Assembly (NCBI GenBank): GCA_945280365.1
Contig: CALYQD010000012.1
Span: 16,812-80,811, forward strand
DNA from: an uncultured Apibacter sp.
GTDB lineage: Bacteria; Bacteroidota; Bacteroidia; Flavobacteriales; Weeksellaceae
DNA: 64,000 nucleotides
Reading direction: 5' to 3'
In this document: positions 1 to 10,117 of the stretch, piece after piece
Layout: each line of letters opens with the position of its first letter
Position numbering within the stretch: the first letter of the stretch is position 1
Position numbers and translations under genes: made by a program
The notes under the pieces: generated by a model
Told to the model about the DNA's origin: nothing
The model's database searches: none
The model's input: only the letters and a program-made list of their open reading frames with translations

Positions 1-159
1 ACCAATACATTTCAATGACTTTACCCGAAGGTATTTTGGATTTGTAATTAATTGGAAGATTATTTTTGAAAATACCCTTTTCTAAGTAGTTTCAAAAATG
101 AGATTTGAATTTAATTTATTTAAAAGTTAGTATATTTTTTAGTCACTAATACTCATAAA

Positions 160-1113
160 ATGGAATATTTAGATTTTGAATTGCCTATAAAAGAATTGGA
201 AGACCAGCTAAAAAAATGTATCGAGCTAGGTCTTGAAAGCGGCATCGATATAAATTCCGCATGTAAAGAAATCGAAAAAAAAATTGAAAATACTAAACAT
301 CAAATATACGATAACCTAACTCCTTGGCAAACCGTACAACTTTCCCGCCATCCGTCTCGCCCCTACTCCTTAGATTATTGTAATGCTATTACGGACAATA
401 CCTTTATAGAATTACACGGAGATCGTAATTACGGGGATGATAAAGCCATGATCGGTGGATTAGGAAGAATAGACGGAAAAACCTTTATGATTATCGGACA
501 ACAAAAAGGAAAAAATACCAAAGAAAGACAATATCGTCGCTTCGGTATGCCCAATCCTGACGGTTACCGAAAAGCAATACGCTTGATGAAGGTTGCCGAA
601 AAGTTTAACATTCCTATTTTGACCTTAATCGACACTCCGGGGGCCTATCCGGGATTAGATGCCGAAGAAAGAGGTCAAGGAGAAGCCATCGCCTATAACA
701 TCTCTCAGATGTGCCTTATTAAAGTGCCTATTATTTGCGTGGTAATTGGAGAAGGAGCCAGTGGAGGCGCTTTAGGAATTGGAGTAGGAAACAAAGTATA
801 CATGATGGAAAATACATGGTATTCTGTGATTTCCCCGGAAAGCTGCTCTTCTATCTTATTCAGAAGCTGGGAATATAAAGAAGTTGCTGCCGAAAATCTT
901 CGCCTAACACCGAAAGATTCTCAAAAATTGGGAATCATCGACGGAATCATTAAAGAACCGTTGGGTGGTGCACATTATAACCCTCAAAAAGCATTTGATT
1001 CTCTTAAAAATCAAGTCCTAGAAGCCTATAAAGAATTATCTAAAATGTCTCCAGACCAATTGGTAGAACATAGACAAAATAAATTTATCGATATGGGAGT
1101 CTTCAGCGGATAA
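160..1113 (+). CDS. accA: Acetyl-CoA carboxylase carboxyltransferase subunit alpha
   Basis: With AccD this subunit forms the carboxyltransferase that moves the carboxyl group from biotin on AccB to acetyl-CoA, giving malonyl-CoA for fatty acid synthesis in the cytoplasm. The 317-residue length fits the bacterial family. The N-terminal half has the typical coiled start and the [11 protein letters not shown] and GGLGRIDGK segments. The crotonase-fold core follows, with [19 protein letters not shown] and the oxyanion-forming [14 protein letters not shown]. The gene stands alone, reads away from its downstream neighbour's promoter region, and ends in a clear hairpin terminator. The ATG is preceded by an AT-rich leader without a Shine-Dalgarno site, as is usual in this phylum. 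The assignment is secure. Confidence 0.97.
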   Translation: MEYLDFELPIKELEDQLKKCIELGLESGIDINSACKEIEKKIENTKHQIYDNLTPWQTVQLSRHPSRPYSLDYCNAITDNTFIELHGDRNYGDDKAMIGGLGRIDGKTFMIIGQQKGKNTKERQYRRFGMPNPDGYRKAIRLMKVAEKFNIPILTLIDTPGAYPGLDAEERGQGEAIAYNISQMCLIKVPIICVVIGEGASGGALGIGVGNKVYMMENTWYSVISPESCSSILFRSWEYKEVAAENLRLTPKDSQKLGIIDGIIKEPLGGAHYNPQKAFDSLKNQVLEAYKELSKMSPDQLVEHRQNKFIDMGVFSG

Positions 1114-1152
1114 CCAACCCAATATCTATCAAAATAATTTAAAAACGATAAT

Positions 1153-1184
1153 AAGCACCCATAAATAATTTGGGTGCTTTTTTA
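1153..1184 (+). terminator. Rho-independent terminator after accA
   Basis: The stem AAGCACCCA / TGGGTGCTT has nine perfect base pairs around a nine-base AT-rich loop and is followed by a T run. It lies 40 bases after the accA stop codon. Confidence 0.85.
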
Positions 1185-1307
1185 TAGCGGAAAAATTAAG
1201 TATTTAGAACTTCTTTGTAAGATTTATCAGGAACAAATGCTAGGAACAAATCGCAAAATCGAAATTTTATGGGATATTAATTTTGCTAAAAAATAGTAAA
1301 TTTAGCT

Positions 1308-1955
1308 ATGGAATTAGAGAAATCGATACAAATCATTCAAACATATATTAAGAAAAAGCTATTCGAAGATAATAGCGGCCACGACTATTGGCATATGGAA
1401 AGAGTTGTGACCAATGCTGAGAAAATATTGCTTTATGAGCCGGCGGATCGTTCGAAGGTTTTATTGGCTGCATGGTTGCATGACATTGGAGATTATAAGC
1501 TCCACAATGGAATCGATCGTACTGAAGAAACGGTATATCCCTTATTGTCTTCCTTAGGTTATGAAGACACTTATATAAAATCAATTCTAAAGATTATACA
1601 AGAAGTTTCTTACAAGGGCGGACACAACACCCCACCATCCACTATAGAGGCTAAAATCGTTCAGGATGCCGACCGATTAGACGCTATCGGTGCGATAGGA
1701 ATAGCCCGGGCTTTTGCTTATGGAGGCAGTAAAGGCCGTGCATTGTTTAATCCGGAAGAAAAGCCTATGGAGTATACAGAAAGCAGTTCCTATCAAAAAA
1801 ATACATCCTGTACGATCAATCATTTTTACGAGAAGCTATTGAAGTTGAAAGATTTGATGAATACAGATATTGCCAAAGAAATGGCAAGAGAGAGACATCG
1901 TTTTATGGAGAAATTCTTAAAAGAATTTTATAAAGAAACAGGTACGGAAACTTAA
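1308..1955 (+). CDS. HD-domain metal-dependent phosphohydrolase
   Basis: A cytoplasmic HD-superfamily protein of 215 residues, close in layout to the small YedJ/YpgQ-type hydrolases. Its metal-binding residues can be read directly: His29 in the HDYWHMERV segment, the His58-Asp59 pair in AAWLHDIGDYK, and Asp120 in KIVQDADRLDAIGA. The following segment with ARAFAYGGSKGR is also typical of this subgroup. Such proteins hydrolyse phosphomonoesters or nucleotides. The substrate cannot be told from sequence. It appears monocistronic, between accA and the convergent purB. Confidence 0.85.
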   Translation: MELEKSIQIIQTYIKKKLFEDNSGHDYWHMERVVTNAEKILLYEPADRSKVLLAAWLHDIGDYKLHNGIDRTEETVYPLLSSLGYEDTYIKSILKIIQEVSYKGGHNTPPSTIEAKIVQDADRLDAIGAIGIARAFAYGGSKGRALFNPEEKPMEYTESSSYQKNTSCTINHFYEKLLKLKDLMNTDIAKEMARERHRFMEKFLKEFYKETGTET

Positions 1956-2117
1956 AATTATGATAGATGTTGTTTTTCACCACTGAAAACCACTAGGCAA
2001 CCTGATATTTTTATTTTGCTTAAGACTAAGCAAATCGAATGGAAATATTTAGTTTAGTTTAGTTTAAATTATTTATTTAAATCACAGCTGCCTTAGTGGT
2101 CGTTCAGTATATAAATT

Positions 2118-3545
2118 TTACACTTTTAAATCGGAATTTATCCCTAAAAGATGTTGGTATTTTACTAATATCGGGTTGACTTCCTCATCTAAAAATTCTT
2201 CTGTTTGCTCAGGTGCAAAACCAATGAAATTAGATGGATTTACAATCCGCATCAATTTTTCTTTATCAATATTTATTTTTTCATCAGTTAAGATTCTATC
2301 AAGTAAATCATTGGGCTTTCCTTCTATTTTAACCGTTTTTGCTGCTTCCATGGAATGCTTACGGATTATTTCATGAAGCTCTTGACGGTCTCCTCCATTT
2401 TTTACTCCTTCCATAATTATATATTCGGTAGCCATAAACGGAAGTTCTTCATTAATATGTTTTTCAATCATTTTAGGATATACAACCAAGCCGTCTAAAA
2501 TATTATTCCAAATAATCAATAGGGCATCTGTTGCTAAAAATGCTTGCGGAATGCTCAATCTTTTATTAGCCGAATCGTCTAGCGTTCGTTCAAACCATTG
2601 CGTAGCGGCCACCATCGCGGGTGAAGTTGCTAAGGAAATAACGAATTTAGCTAGGGAAGAAATCCTTTCGGAACGCATCGGATTGCGTTTATAAGCCATA
2701 GCACTGGAACCGATCTGGTTCTTTTCAAAAGGTTCTTCTATTTCTTTTAAACTTTGCAGCAAACGTAAATCATTGGTAAATTTATGTGCCGACTGGGCTA
2801 TATTGGAAAGCACTTCCAACACTTGGGCATCTATTTTACGGTCATAGGTCTGCCCGCTTACTTTAAAAACTTTTTTAAATCCGAATTTTTCGGACAATTT
2901 CCTATCCAGCTCTTTAACTTTTGAAAAATCTCCGTCAAATAATTCTTTAAAGCTGGCAGCTGTACCCGTCGTTCCTTTAACACCTCTGAAACGCAAGGTT
3001 TGTAGGCGAAATTCCAAGTCTTCCAAATCTAACAATACAGACTGCAACCAAAGAGTGGCCCGTTTTCCAATGGTTGTTAATTGTGCCGGTTGAAAATGTG
3101 TAAATCCTAAGGTCGGATGGTCTTTATATGTAAGGGCAAATGAATGCAATCCTTTAATTACATTTACCAATTTTATCTTTATTAGCTCAAAACCATCGCG
3201 TATTTGAATAAGATCCGTATTATCCCCTACAAAGGCAGAAGTAGCCCCTAAGTGAATGATAGGACGGGCAGCCGGTGCTGCATCTCCATAGGCATGTACA
3301 TGCGCCATCACATCATGACGAAATTTCTTTTCGTATTCATTGGCCTTTGCATAGTCAATGTGGTTCACTTGATCTTTAAGCTCTTTAATTTGCTCATCCG
3401 AGATATCCAAGCCTAATTCTTTTTGTATTTCTGCCAAAGCAAGCCACAGTTTCCTCCAGGTAGTAAATTTTTTTTCCGGCGAAAAATTATATAACATTTC
3501 ATCACTACAATATCGGCTTTCTAACGGGTTTTGATACTTATTCAT
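2118..3545 (-). CDS. purB: Adenylosuccinate lyase
   Basis: Catalyses two fumarate-releasing steps of purine synthesis: SAICAR to AICAR, and adenylosuccinate to AMP. It belongs to the aspartase/fumarase superfamily. The signature loop reads GSSAMAYKRNPMRSER, and the N-terminal part has HLGATSAFVGDNTD and GFTHFQPAQ with the catalytic histidine region. The start chosen is the second Met, which begins MNKYQNPLESRYC and gives 475 residues. An in-frame ATG seven codons upstream would lie only about 15 bases from the predicted -7 box, so it is less likely. The overall sequence is of the class that includes the eukaryotic enzymes. Confidence 0.95.
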   Translation of the reverse strand: MNKYQNPLESRYCSDEMLYNFSPEKKFTTWRKLWLALAEIQKELGLDISDEQIKELKDQVNHIDYAKANEYEKKFRHDVMAHVHAYGDAAPAARPIIHLGATSAFVGDNTDLIQIRDGFELIKIKLVNVIKGLHSFALTYKDHPTLGFTHFQPAQLTTIGKRATLWLQSVLLDLEDLEFRLQTLRFRGVKGTTGTAASFKELFDGDFSKVKELDRKLSEKFGFKKVFKVSGQTYDRKIDAQVLEVLSNIAQSAHKFTNDLRLLQSLKEIEEPFEKNQIGSSAMAYKRNPMRSERISSLAKFVISLATSPAMVAATQWFERTLDDSANKRLSIPQAFLATDALLIIWNNILDGLVVYPKMIEKHINEELPFMATEYIIMEGVKNGGDRQELHEIIRKHSMEAAKTVKIEGKPNDLLDRILTDEKINIDKEKLMRIVNPSNFIGFAPEQTEEFLDEEVNPILVKYQHLLGINSDLKV

Positions 3546-3580
3546 GATATAGCTTCTTCGTTTCATTCAAAAATTCACTT

Positions 3581-3588
3581 CAAAAGTA
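3581..3588 (-). promoter_or_regulatory. Putative Bacteroidota -7 box for purB
   Basis: TACTTTTG matches the TAnnTTTG consensus of the primary sigma factor in Bacteroidota. It lies about 35 bases upstream of the chosen purB start. A TTTG that could serve as the -33 element lies 25 bases further upstream, slightly longer than usual spacing. This is a pattern match only. Confidence 0.45.
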
Positions 3589-3835
3589 AGGATTTAAATT
3601 AAGATGAACCTCGCAAAATATAAATTTAAAATGGAAGACCCATCGTAAGAATATATCCTTCTCTCCTACTTCACTTCTATTGGAACAAATTTCAAACCTA
3701 TACGGAAAGGTTTCCGTTATAATTTGGAACGGTGAATTAATTACAGTTCCACCTTGCTTACTAAATTAACGGTTACCCGAAGAATGCTTACTTTTTGACT
3801 TAACAATTAACAGTTTGAACTAATACGATTGTGAA

Positions 3836-5200
3836 TTATTCTCTATTTACTTCATTAAATATCAAGGTTATTTGAGTACCTTGATTTTCTTCGGATTTAA
3901 TTGTATAGTGTATATTGTTTTTTTCTAATATGCGTAATGCTATGGACAATCCTATTCCCATCCCTGAAACTTTGCCGGTATTATCTGCACGATAAAAAGG
4001 ACGGCTTATTTCATCTAACTGGCTTTCCGGAATTCCGATTCCGTGATCTTGTATCAACAAATGCAATCGTTGGTCTCTTTTGTAGAGCTTAATGTGTACT
4101 AATTTTCTTTGGGAAAATTTAACCGCATTTTCGATTAAGTTAAACAATGCTATAAATAACTGTGTTTTATCAATGTTTATGAAAAGAAGTTCTACATGCT
4201 CGGTGGTTATATCTAAGGTATAATCTATAAGATCGCTACAATCGGGGTATTTATCGGAAACACGTTTTATAATTTCAAAAATAAGTTCGTCTATGCGTAT
4301 TTGTTCTGAAATATCCGTATTCTTACGCAAATCAGATACGATGAGTAAAATATCTAGTATTTCTTGTAGCTGATGTATTTCTTCCATCAGTATTTGCGTG
4401 AGCTTATGGTATTCTTCGGGGGTACGATTTTTCATGGAAAATACCTCCAAATTTCCTTGTATGGCAGCCAATGGTGTTTTAAACTCATGAGAAACATAGC
4501 TGACAAAATTTTGTTGTATTTTGATTGAATCGGATATTTTTCTGAGCAGTTTGTTAAAGGTATCGGTAAGGTCATGCAATTCGTCTTTAACATATTTACC
4601 GCTTGTTTTTAATTCCATGTTTTCTCCGGGAGACATACTCTTTACCTGATTTATAGCTTCCCGTATCGGTCGATAGGCTATGTGGGCAATCCATCGATTT
4701 AATAAAACGGTAACTAATAATCCTAAGATGAAGGCGGAGACCAAAATTCCAATTAGGGGATTAATGTATTGATACACATCATGTTTATTCTCTTTAACGA
4801 TGATAACAAAATTTCCTTCGTTATCATTATAATACATCCCGTAGCATAAAAAATTTGGGGTGGAAAAGGTGAGTCTTTTTTTGGATCGTATTTCATCGAT
4901 TAGACTTTCAGATATATCGCGAACGGTTCCGTATTTTAGATGGTTCTGATCGTCATAAATTTCAAAATACGGATTATTAATTTTTTCGTATTGCTTTTTT
5001 ATTTTCTGAAATTCATTAACACTTATTTCGTCTTCTTCAAAAAAGTAATATCCGATAATTTGAGCAGTTTTTTCCAGATTCCTGTATACGGAATTTTCAA
5101 TGCTTCTTTTGTAAAATCCGAAAATAAGGAGAGCAACCACGATAAAAACGATTCCCCAAAAACCGGAACTGAGTAGGCTTAGTCGTGTTTGTATTTTCAT
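3836..5200 (-). CDS. Sensor histidine kinase of the metal-efflux operon
   Basis: A 454-residue membrane histidine kinase. A first transmembrane helix (about residues 12-30) and a second (about 148-168) flank a periplasmic sensor region of about 115 residues. A HAMP linker follows, then the dimerisation and phosphoacceptor box with His238 in VSYVSHEFKTPLAA. The ATP-binding domain shows the N box (LIENAVKFSQ) and G boxes (DHGIGIPES, GMGIGLSIA). It starts 8 bases after the response regulator gene, with which it forms a two-component pair. Its place at the end of the RND efflux operon suggests that it senses periplasmic metal, as CusS or CzcS do. The ligand is inferred. Confidence 0.9.
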   Translation of the reverse strand: MKIQTRLSLLSSGFWGIVFIVVALLIFGFYKRSIENSVYRNLEKTAQIIGYYFFEEDEISVNEFQKIKKQYEKINNPYFEIYDDQNHLKYGTVRDISESLIDEIRSKKRLTFSTPNFLCYGMYYNDNEGNFVIIVKENKHDVYQYINPLIGILVSAFILGLLVTVLLNRWIAHIAYRPIREAINQVKSMSPGENMELKTSGKYVKDELHDLTDTFNKLLRKISDSIKIQQNFVSYVSHEFKTPLAAIQGNLEVFSMKNRTPEEYHKLTQILMEEIHQLQEILDILLIVSDLRKNTDISEQIRIDELIFEIIKRVSDKYPDCSDLIDYTLDITTEHVELLFINIDKTQLFIALFNLIENAVKFSQRKLVHIKLYKRDQRLHLLIQDHGIGIPESQLDEISRPFYRADNTGKVSGMGIGLSIALRILEKNNIHYTIKSEENQGTQITLIFNEVNRE

Positions 5201-5208
5201 TGATGATT

Positions 5209-5892
5209 TTATAAAGATTTAATACGGTATCCTCTTCCTTTAATGGTCTCTATGATTTTATCTTTTTCGTCCTCTCCGTCAATTTTATTTCGCAAATAGG
5301 AAATATACACATCTACTATATTTGTGTTTATATCATGGTTAATTCCCCAAACGCTGGTGAGAATTTGAGTGCGAGTGACTACTTTATTTTTGTTTTCCAT
5401 CAGGAATTTGAGCAACTTGAATTCGAGAATGGTAAGGATGATCTCTTTGTCTCCTTTTAAAATTTTATGCTCATCCAAATACATTTTTAAATCTCCACAT
5501 ACCAGAATGTCCTTAGATAAATCATAATTTATTTTACGTCTTCTGTCCAAGGCATAGATTCGTGCTACTAATTCTTTAAAATGGAAAGGCTTGGTTAGAT
5601 AATCATCGGCTCCATAACTTAATGCTTTAACTTTATCATCGGGATCTCCCAATGCGCTAATCACTAAAACAGGAGTAGTTATTTTTTTATATCGAATATA
5701 TTGTAATAATTCCATTCCGTCAATATCTGGCAACATAATATCCAACAAGATAATATTCCAACCGGGTTCGTGTAAACGTCTTCTGGCATCAACTCCATTT
5801 TCTACCAATGTTACCGAAAAGCCGCTTTCTTCCAGCCCTTTGACCATAAACTCACTGATCTTCTTATTATCTTCAATCAATAACAACTCCAT
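5209..5892 (-). CDS. OmpR-family response regulator
   Basis: A 227-residue regulator with an N-terminal receiver domain (acidic pocket ED at 7-8, phosphoacceptor Asp51 in ILLDIMLPDIDG, conserved KPF) and a C-terminal winged-helix DNA-binding domain (LTILEFKLLKFL, then the recognition part ending in TIKGRGYRIKSL). It is transcribed between the RND pump gene and the kinase and most likely activates this operon in response to metal. The family resemblance to CusR/CzcR is clear, but the regulon is inferred from gene order. Confidence 0.93.
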   Translation of the reverse strand: MELLLIEDNKKISEFMVKGLEESGFSVTLVENGVDARRRLHEPGWNIILLDIMLPDIDGMELLQYIRYKKITTPVLVISALGDPDDKVKALSYGADDYLTKPFHFKELVARIYALDRRRKINYDLSKDILVCGDLKMYLDEHKILKGDKEIILTILEFKLLKFLMENKNKVVTRTQILTSVWGINHDINTNIVDVYISYLRNKIDGEDEKDKIIETIKGRGYRIKSL

Positions 5893-5924
5893 ATTTTAAT
5901 TTTTTGCTTCTTAAAGTTACTATT

Positions 5925-8900
5925 TTATGATTTAATTCTTCGCTTCTTTCTGTAAGCAAAGTAAAAAATTTGTGGTAAAATAGTAAAAGATAAAAGCATA
6001 CATATTATAATACCTCCAACAATCATAATTGCCAATGGCTTTTGTACTTCTGAACCCATTCCATTGGACATGGCTGCAGGTAGCAATCCCATGGAACCCA
6101 TAAGGGCAATCATCAATACGGGACGTATTCTGCTTTTTACGGCACTGTCTATAGCCAGTCTTAAATTTCCCGTCGTATTCATCTTTTTCTTCATTAGGGC
6201 TATTAGCAAAATACTGTCAATGGCAGTAATTCCAAATAATATAATAAAGCCTATTCCTGCTGAAATACCAAAAATAGTACCGGTCAGCCAAAGGGAAATA
6301 AATCCTCCGATAAAAGCATAAGGCATTGCACTGGCAGCAATCAAAGTATCTTTGATGGTTCTGAAATTCATATAAAGCAAGAATAATATCAATATTAATG
6401 CGCAAGGAACTATAATCATCAATCGTTGAGTCGCTCTTTGTTGGCTTTCAAACTCTCCTGCCCAAACCATACGATTACCGCGACCTAACTTAACCACTTG
6501 ATTTACTTTTTCTTGCGCTTCTTTGATCGTAGATCCTAAATCACGATCGCGAACACTAAATCCAACTCCTATATATCTGCTGCTTCCATCTCTGTAAATA
6601 AAGGTGGGACCGGTTACAAATTTTATATCAGCAATTTCTTTTAAAGGCACATGTTTTCCGTCCATCGTCGGAATTAAAATTTCTCCGATCTTGTCTTCGT
6701 TATCTCTGTATTCCTTTTGAAATCTAACTCTTACATCAAATATTTTTTCTCCTTCGTAAAATTGGGTTGCTGCTTTTCCTCCGATAGCCATTTCTACCAC
6801 TGCCTGAGCGTCACCCATTGAAACTGCATAACGTGCCATGCGATCTTCAGACAATCGTATTTGCAATTCGGGTAATCCGATGCTCCTAAATACGTTTACG
6901 TCTTCAACTCCTTTCACTTTTTCAATGACGGAGGCCGCCTTATCTGCAATTTGTTCTAGATTTTGGAGATCATCTCCATATATTTTAATTACGAGTGAAC
7001 TTTTTACTCCCGCTACGTATTCTTCTACATTATCTTGAATCGGCTGACTAAATCCGAAAACCGTACCGGGATAAATATCTAAGGAATCTTTCATCTCTCG
7101 GATTAGTTCCTCTTTCTTTATTTTCTTTTTCCATTGATTTTCAGGCTTTAGTTGTGCATGGAATTCTATATTAAAAAATCCGGTAGGGTCTGTACCGTCA
7201 TTGGGACGTCCTGTTTGCGATAATACAAATTGTACTTCATCGAAGCTTCTCAACTTCTTCTTCATCTGTTTAGTAATTTTCACAGATTCGTCAAGATTAA
7301 TGCTGTTGGGCAGAGTTGCTCGTATGTAAATAGCGCCTTCATTCATACTTGGGATAAATTCTGTCCCCCAAAAGCTAAATCGGATAACACATAAGAGGAG
7401 TAGTATGCAAAATGCAATAATGCTTCCTTTGCGGTGACGAGAGGCAAATTCATAAATTTTATATAGTCCTGAAGAGAAGGTCTTACTAATCAGATTCGTT
7501 TTTTCTTTAACCGGTTTTGTAAGTAATACCTTACACATTACCGGTACGTAGGTCAAAGATAAAATTAGCGAGCCTAATAAGGCATATCCTAATGTGAAGG
7601 CTAAGGGTGAAAACATCTTTCCTTCCACTTTCTGAAATGAAAAGATTGGAAACAAGGCAACTACTAAAATCACTTGTGCAAAGAATATGTGAGAAGCAAC
7701 TCCCCCGGCGCTTTTTTTAATGAGACCTCCTTTCGAAGTTTTTATGAAACGCTCTCCTCCCAGCTCTTCTGTCCGTTTTACCATCGAGACAAATATAATT
7801 TCCACGATAACCAAGGTACCTTCTAATAACAATCCGAAATCGAGTGCTCCCATAGAGATAAGATTGGCCGGTAGCCCCTGTATGCGAAGCATAATAATGG
7901 CAAATAAAAAAGATAACGGAATTACAGTTGCTACAATTACTGTTGTTCTCCAATTGAATAAGAAAATAAATACAACTATGGATACCAACGTTATTCCTTC
8001 AATTAAGTTTTTCATAACGGTATGTACCGTTGCATCGACTAAGGTGGTACGATCCAAAAAAGGTTCTATTTTTACATTTTCGGGTAAAATTCGATCATTT
8101 AAATCTGCAATTTTTACTTTCAAATTTTTGATAACATCTCCGGGATTCTGTCCTCTTAGCATCACTACGATTCCCTGAACCACATCGTCTCGATCATCAA
8201 AACCTACTTGTCCTAATCGTGGTTTTGACGAAACAGAAACTGTTGCCACTTGTTTTACTCGTATCGGAGTGCTTCCTTTTACCTCAATCAATATATTTTC
8301 AATATCCTTAATGTTATCCAATAACCCAACGCCTCGCACCACGTAAGCCTGGCTCCCTTTCTGGATAACATCTCCTCCCACATTTATATTGCTCTTGGAA
8401 ATTGCTTCATAGACTTCTAAAGGAGAAAGTCCGTAATTTGACAACTCTGTAGGATTAACTTTTATTTCATAGCATTTTTCTTCTCCTCCAAAACTTACAA
8501 TACTGGCAACCCCAGGAACCGATAATAGCTCTCGTTCTACGACCCATTCATTGAGTGCGGAAACTTCACGAACCGGCAAATCGCTTTTAAGGGTGTATCG
8601 GTAGATTTCCCCGGTAGCGCCGGAAGGCGGTTCTATAGAAGGATCTGCGCCTTCGGGTAGGTTCAGGTCCTGCATACGGTTTGAGGCATATTGTTGGGCA
8701 AAAAAATCGTCTACTCCATCCTCAAAAATAACAGTAACCACCGATAAGCCGAAAAGTGAGGTAGATCGTACATCAGTCTTTTTAGGAATGGTATTCATTT
8801 CCCTCATTATGGGAAGCGTTACGAACTTTTCAATTTCTTCGGCACTTCTTCCGGGCCATTGAGTTATGATTCTTACCCTTGTGTTGGTAACATCGGGATA

Positions 8901-9023
8901 TGCTTCAATAGGTGTGTTTATGTAGCATACTATTCCCGCTATAAAAAGTATTACACTAAGAAATAGTATCAATAGGTGATTCCTTAATGAAAAAGCTATA
9001 CATTTTTCAACAAACTTATGCAT
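5925..9023 (-). CDS. CzcA/CusA-type heavy-metal RND efflux pump
   Basis: The inner-membrane proton antiporter of a tripartite heavy-metal exporter, 1032 residues with the usual 12-helix layout: one helix at residues 15-33, a large periplasmic loop, helices 340-490, a second loop, and a C-terminal helix bundle. The proton-relay motif in TM4 reads GALDFGLLLEG. Asp395 and Glu408 match the essential Asp and Glu of CzcA, while the middle acidic residue is Glu401 rather than Asp. This motif type points to the divalent-cation (Zn/Co/Ni/Cd) branch more than to the Cu/Ag branch. The gene is six bases after the adaptor gene, in one operon with TolC and a two-component system. Confidence 0.93.
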   Translation of the reverse strand: MHKFVEKCIAFSLRNHLLILFLSVILFIAGIVCYINTPIEAYPDVTNTRVRIITQWPGRSAEEIEKFVTLPIMREMNTIPKKTDVRSTSLFGLSVVTVIFEDGVDDFFAQQYASNRMQDLNLPEGADPSIEPPSGATGEIYRYTLKSDLPVREVSALNEWVVERELLSVPGVASIVSFGGEEKCYEIKVNPTELSNYGLSPLEVYEAISKSNINVGGDVIQKGSQAYVVRGVGLLDNIKDIENILIEVKGSTPIRVKQVATVSVSSKPRLGQVGFDDRDDVVQGIVVMLRGQNPGDVIKNLKVKIADLNDRILPENVKIEPFLDRTTLVDATVHTVMKNLIEGITLVSIVVFIFLFNWRTTVIVATVIPLSFLFAIIMLRIQGLPANLISMGALDFGLLLEGTLVIVEIIFVSMVKRTEELGGERFIKTSKGGLIKKSAGGVASHIFFAQVILVVALFPIFSFQKVEGKMFSPLAFTLGYALLGSLILSLTYVPVMCKVLLTKPVKEKTNLISKTFSSGLYKIYEFASRHRKGSIIAFCILLLLCVIRFSFWGTEFIPSMNEGAIYIRATLPNSINLDESVKITKQMKKKLRSFDEVQFVLSQTGRPNDGTDPTGFFNIEFHAQLKPENQWKKKIKKEELIREMKDSLDIYPGTVFGFSQPIQDNVEEYVAGVKSSLVIKIYGDDLQNLEQIADKAASVIEKVKGVEDVNVFRSIGLPELQIRLSEDRMARYAVSMGDAQAVVEMAIGGKAATQFYEGEKIFDVRVRFQKEYRDNEDKIGEILIPTMDGKHVPLKEIADIKFVTGPTFIYRDGSSRYIGVGFSVRDRDLGSTIKEAQEKVNQVVKLGRGNRMVWAGEFESQQRATQRLMIIVPCALILILFLLYMNFRTIKDTLIAASAMPYAFIGGFISLWLTGTIFGISAGIGFIILFGITAIDSILLIALMKKKMNTTGNLRLAIDSAVKSRIRPVLMIALMGSMGLLPAAMSNGMGSEVQKPLAIMIVGGIIICMLLSFTILPQIFYFAYRKKRRIKS

Positions 9024-9029
9024 GTTTTG

Positions 9030-10112
9030 TTATTTGTTTTTTAAACCTGAATAAATGAGTAATTGATTTTTTACCACCACATTTTCCCCTTCGGAAAGCC
9101 CAGATAATATATAGGCCGTTTCTTCATTGTGACCTTGAAGCTGCACTTCTTTTACTTTGAAATTTTCTTTGGATTCTTCTACAATAACGTAGTATTTATC
9201 ATCATCGAAAATAATAGCGCTTATTGGTATGGAAACTTTCATATTTTCGGTATTGTTTTTTAGCTTTATAGTCATGGACATTTCGGGCTTAAATTTTAAA
9301 TCTGAATTTTCCATGATAATTCGAGCTTTCAATACTTTTTCTTCGGTATCGAAAACTTGGGATACGGATTGTATGGTTCCCTGAAACACTTCTCCCGGAT
9401 AAGACAAAGAGGTCATTTCTACCGGCATTCCTACTTTCACAAATTGTAAATTACTTGCATATACATTGGCGATTACCCATACTTTACTAAGGTCCGCAAC
9501 TGTAAATATTGGCTCTGCGTCGGGGGAAATAGTGCTTCCTGAGGTAATATTTTTGCTGATTATATATCCGCTCATCGGAGAAAGGATTGAAGAAGCTCCA
9601 CTACTGTTAGAGCCTATAACGGACATATCTGTGTGAACTCTTCCTAAGGCCGCTTCCGCTTGTTTTACTTTTCCTCTTGCTTCTACTAATTCACTTTCTG
9701 ACAACATATTGTCTTTATACATGGATTCAGCGCTTTTCAATTCTCTTCTTGCAACTTCCAACTCAGATTGCAAACTAGATTTTTCGGAATGTAATGAGTT
9801 AACTTCCAAACTTTTGACATTTGCCAAAACTTGTCCGCGTTTTACCTGATCTCCCAATGAAAAATATGTTTTTGTTACTACTCCATTTATCAGGGGTACA
9901 TAGTTTACAATCTTATCCGGATCGTATTCTACTTTTCCTGTAAGCGTAAGTTCTTCTTCTTGTGGCTTTAATTCTGCTTTTATCGTCTTTACATGCTTTA
10001 AGAAAGACTGATTTATTGCCGGATTATCCTGAACTTTTGTGTCTTTATCTTTGACACCGGTGCAGGATAACGCAAGTGCCAGACTTGAAAGTAGGTAAAT
10101 ATTTTTTTTCAT
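9030..10112 (-). CDS. RND efflux periplasmic adaptor lipoprotein
   Basis: The membrane-fusion subunit that connects the RND pump with the outer-membrane TolC channel. It has a lipoprotein signal peptide ending in LALSC (Cys17), a lipoyl half-motif, an alpha-helical hairpin (about residues 95-160, rich in Glu, Ser and Leu), a second lipoyl half containing SPMSGYIISKNI, then beta-barrel and membrane-proximal domains. Length (360) fits the family. No His-rich metal-binding tail like that of CzcB is present. It sits between tolC and the pump gene with gaps of five and six bases, so translation is probably coupled. Confidence 0.92.
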   Translation of the reverse strand: MKKNIYLLSSLALALSCTGVKDKDTKVQDNPAINQSFLKHVKTIKAELKPQEEELTLTGKVEYDPDKIVNYVPLINGVVTKTYFSLGDQVKRGQVLANVKSLEVNSLHSEKSSLQSELEVARRELKSAESMYKDNMLSESELVEARGKVKQAEAALGRVHTDMSVIGSNSSGASSILSPMSGYIISKNITSGSTISPDAEPIFTVADLSKVWVIANVYASNLQFVKVGMPVEMTSLSYPGEVFQGTIQSVSQVFDTEEKVLKARIIMENSDLKFKPEMSMTIKLKNNTENMKVSIPISAIIFDDDKYYVIVEESKENFKVKEVQLQGHNEETAYILSGLSEGENVVVKNQLLIYSGLKNK

Positions 10113-10117
10113 GGGAT

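Noticed and set aside
1..47. Possible last 14 codons of an upstream gene (QYISMTLPEGILDL, stop)
   Set aside because: Too short to support; no family is recognisable and the open frame could be chance.
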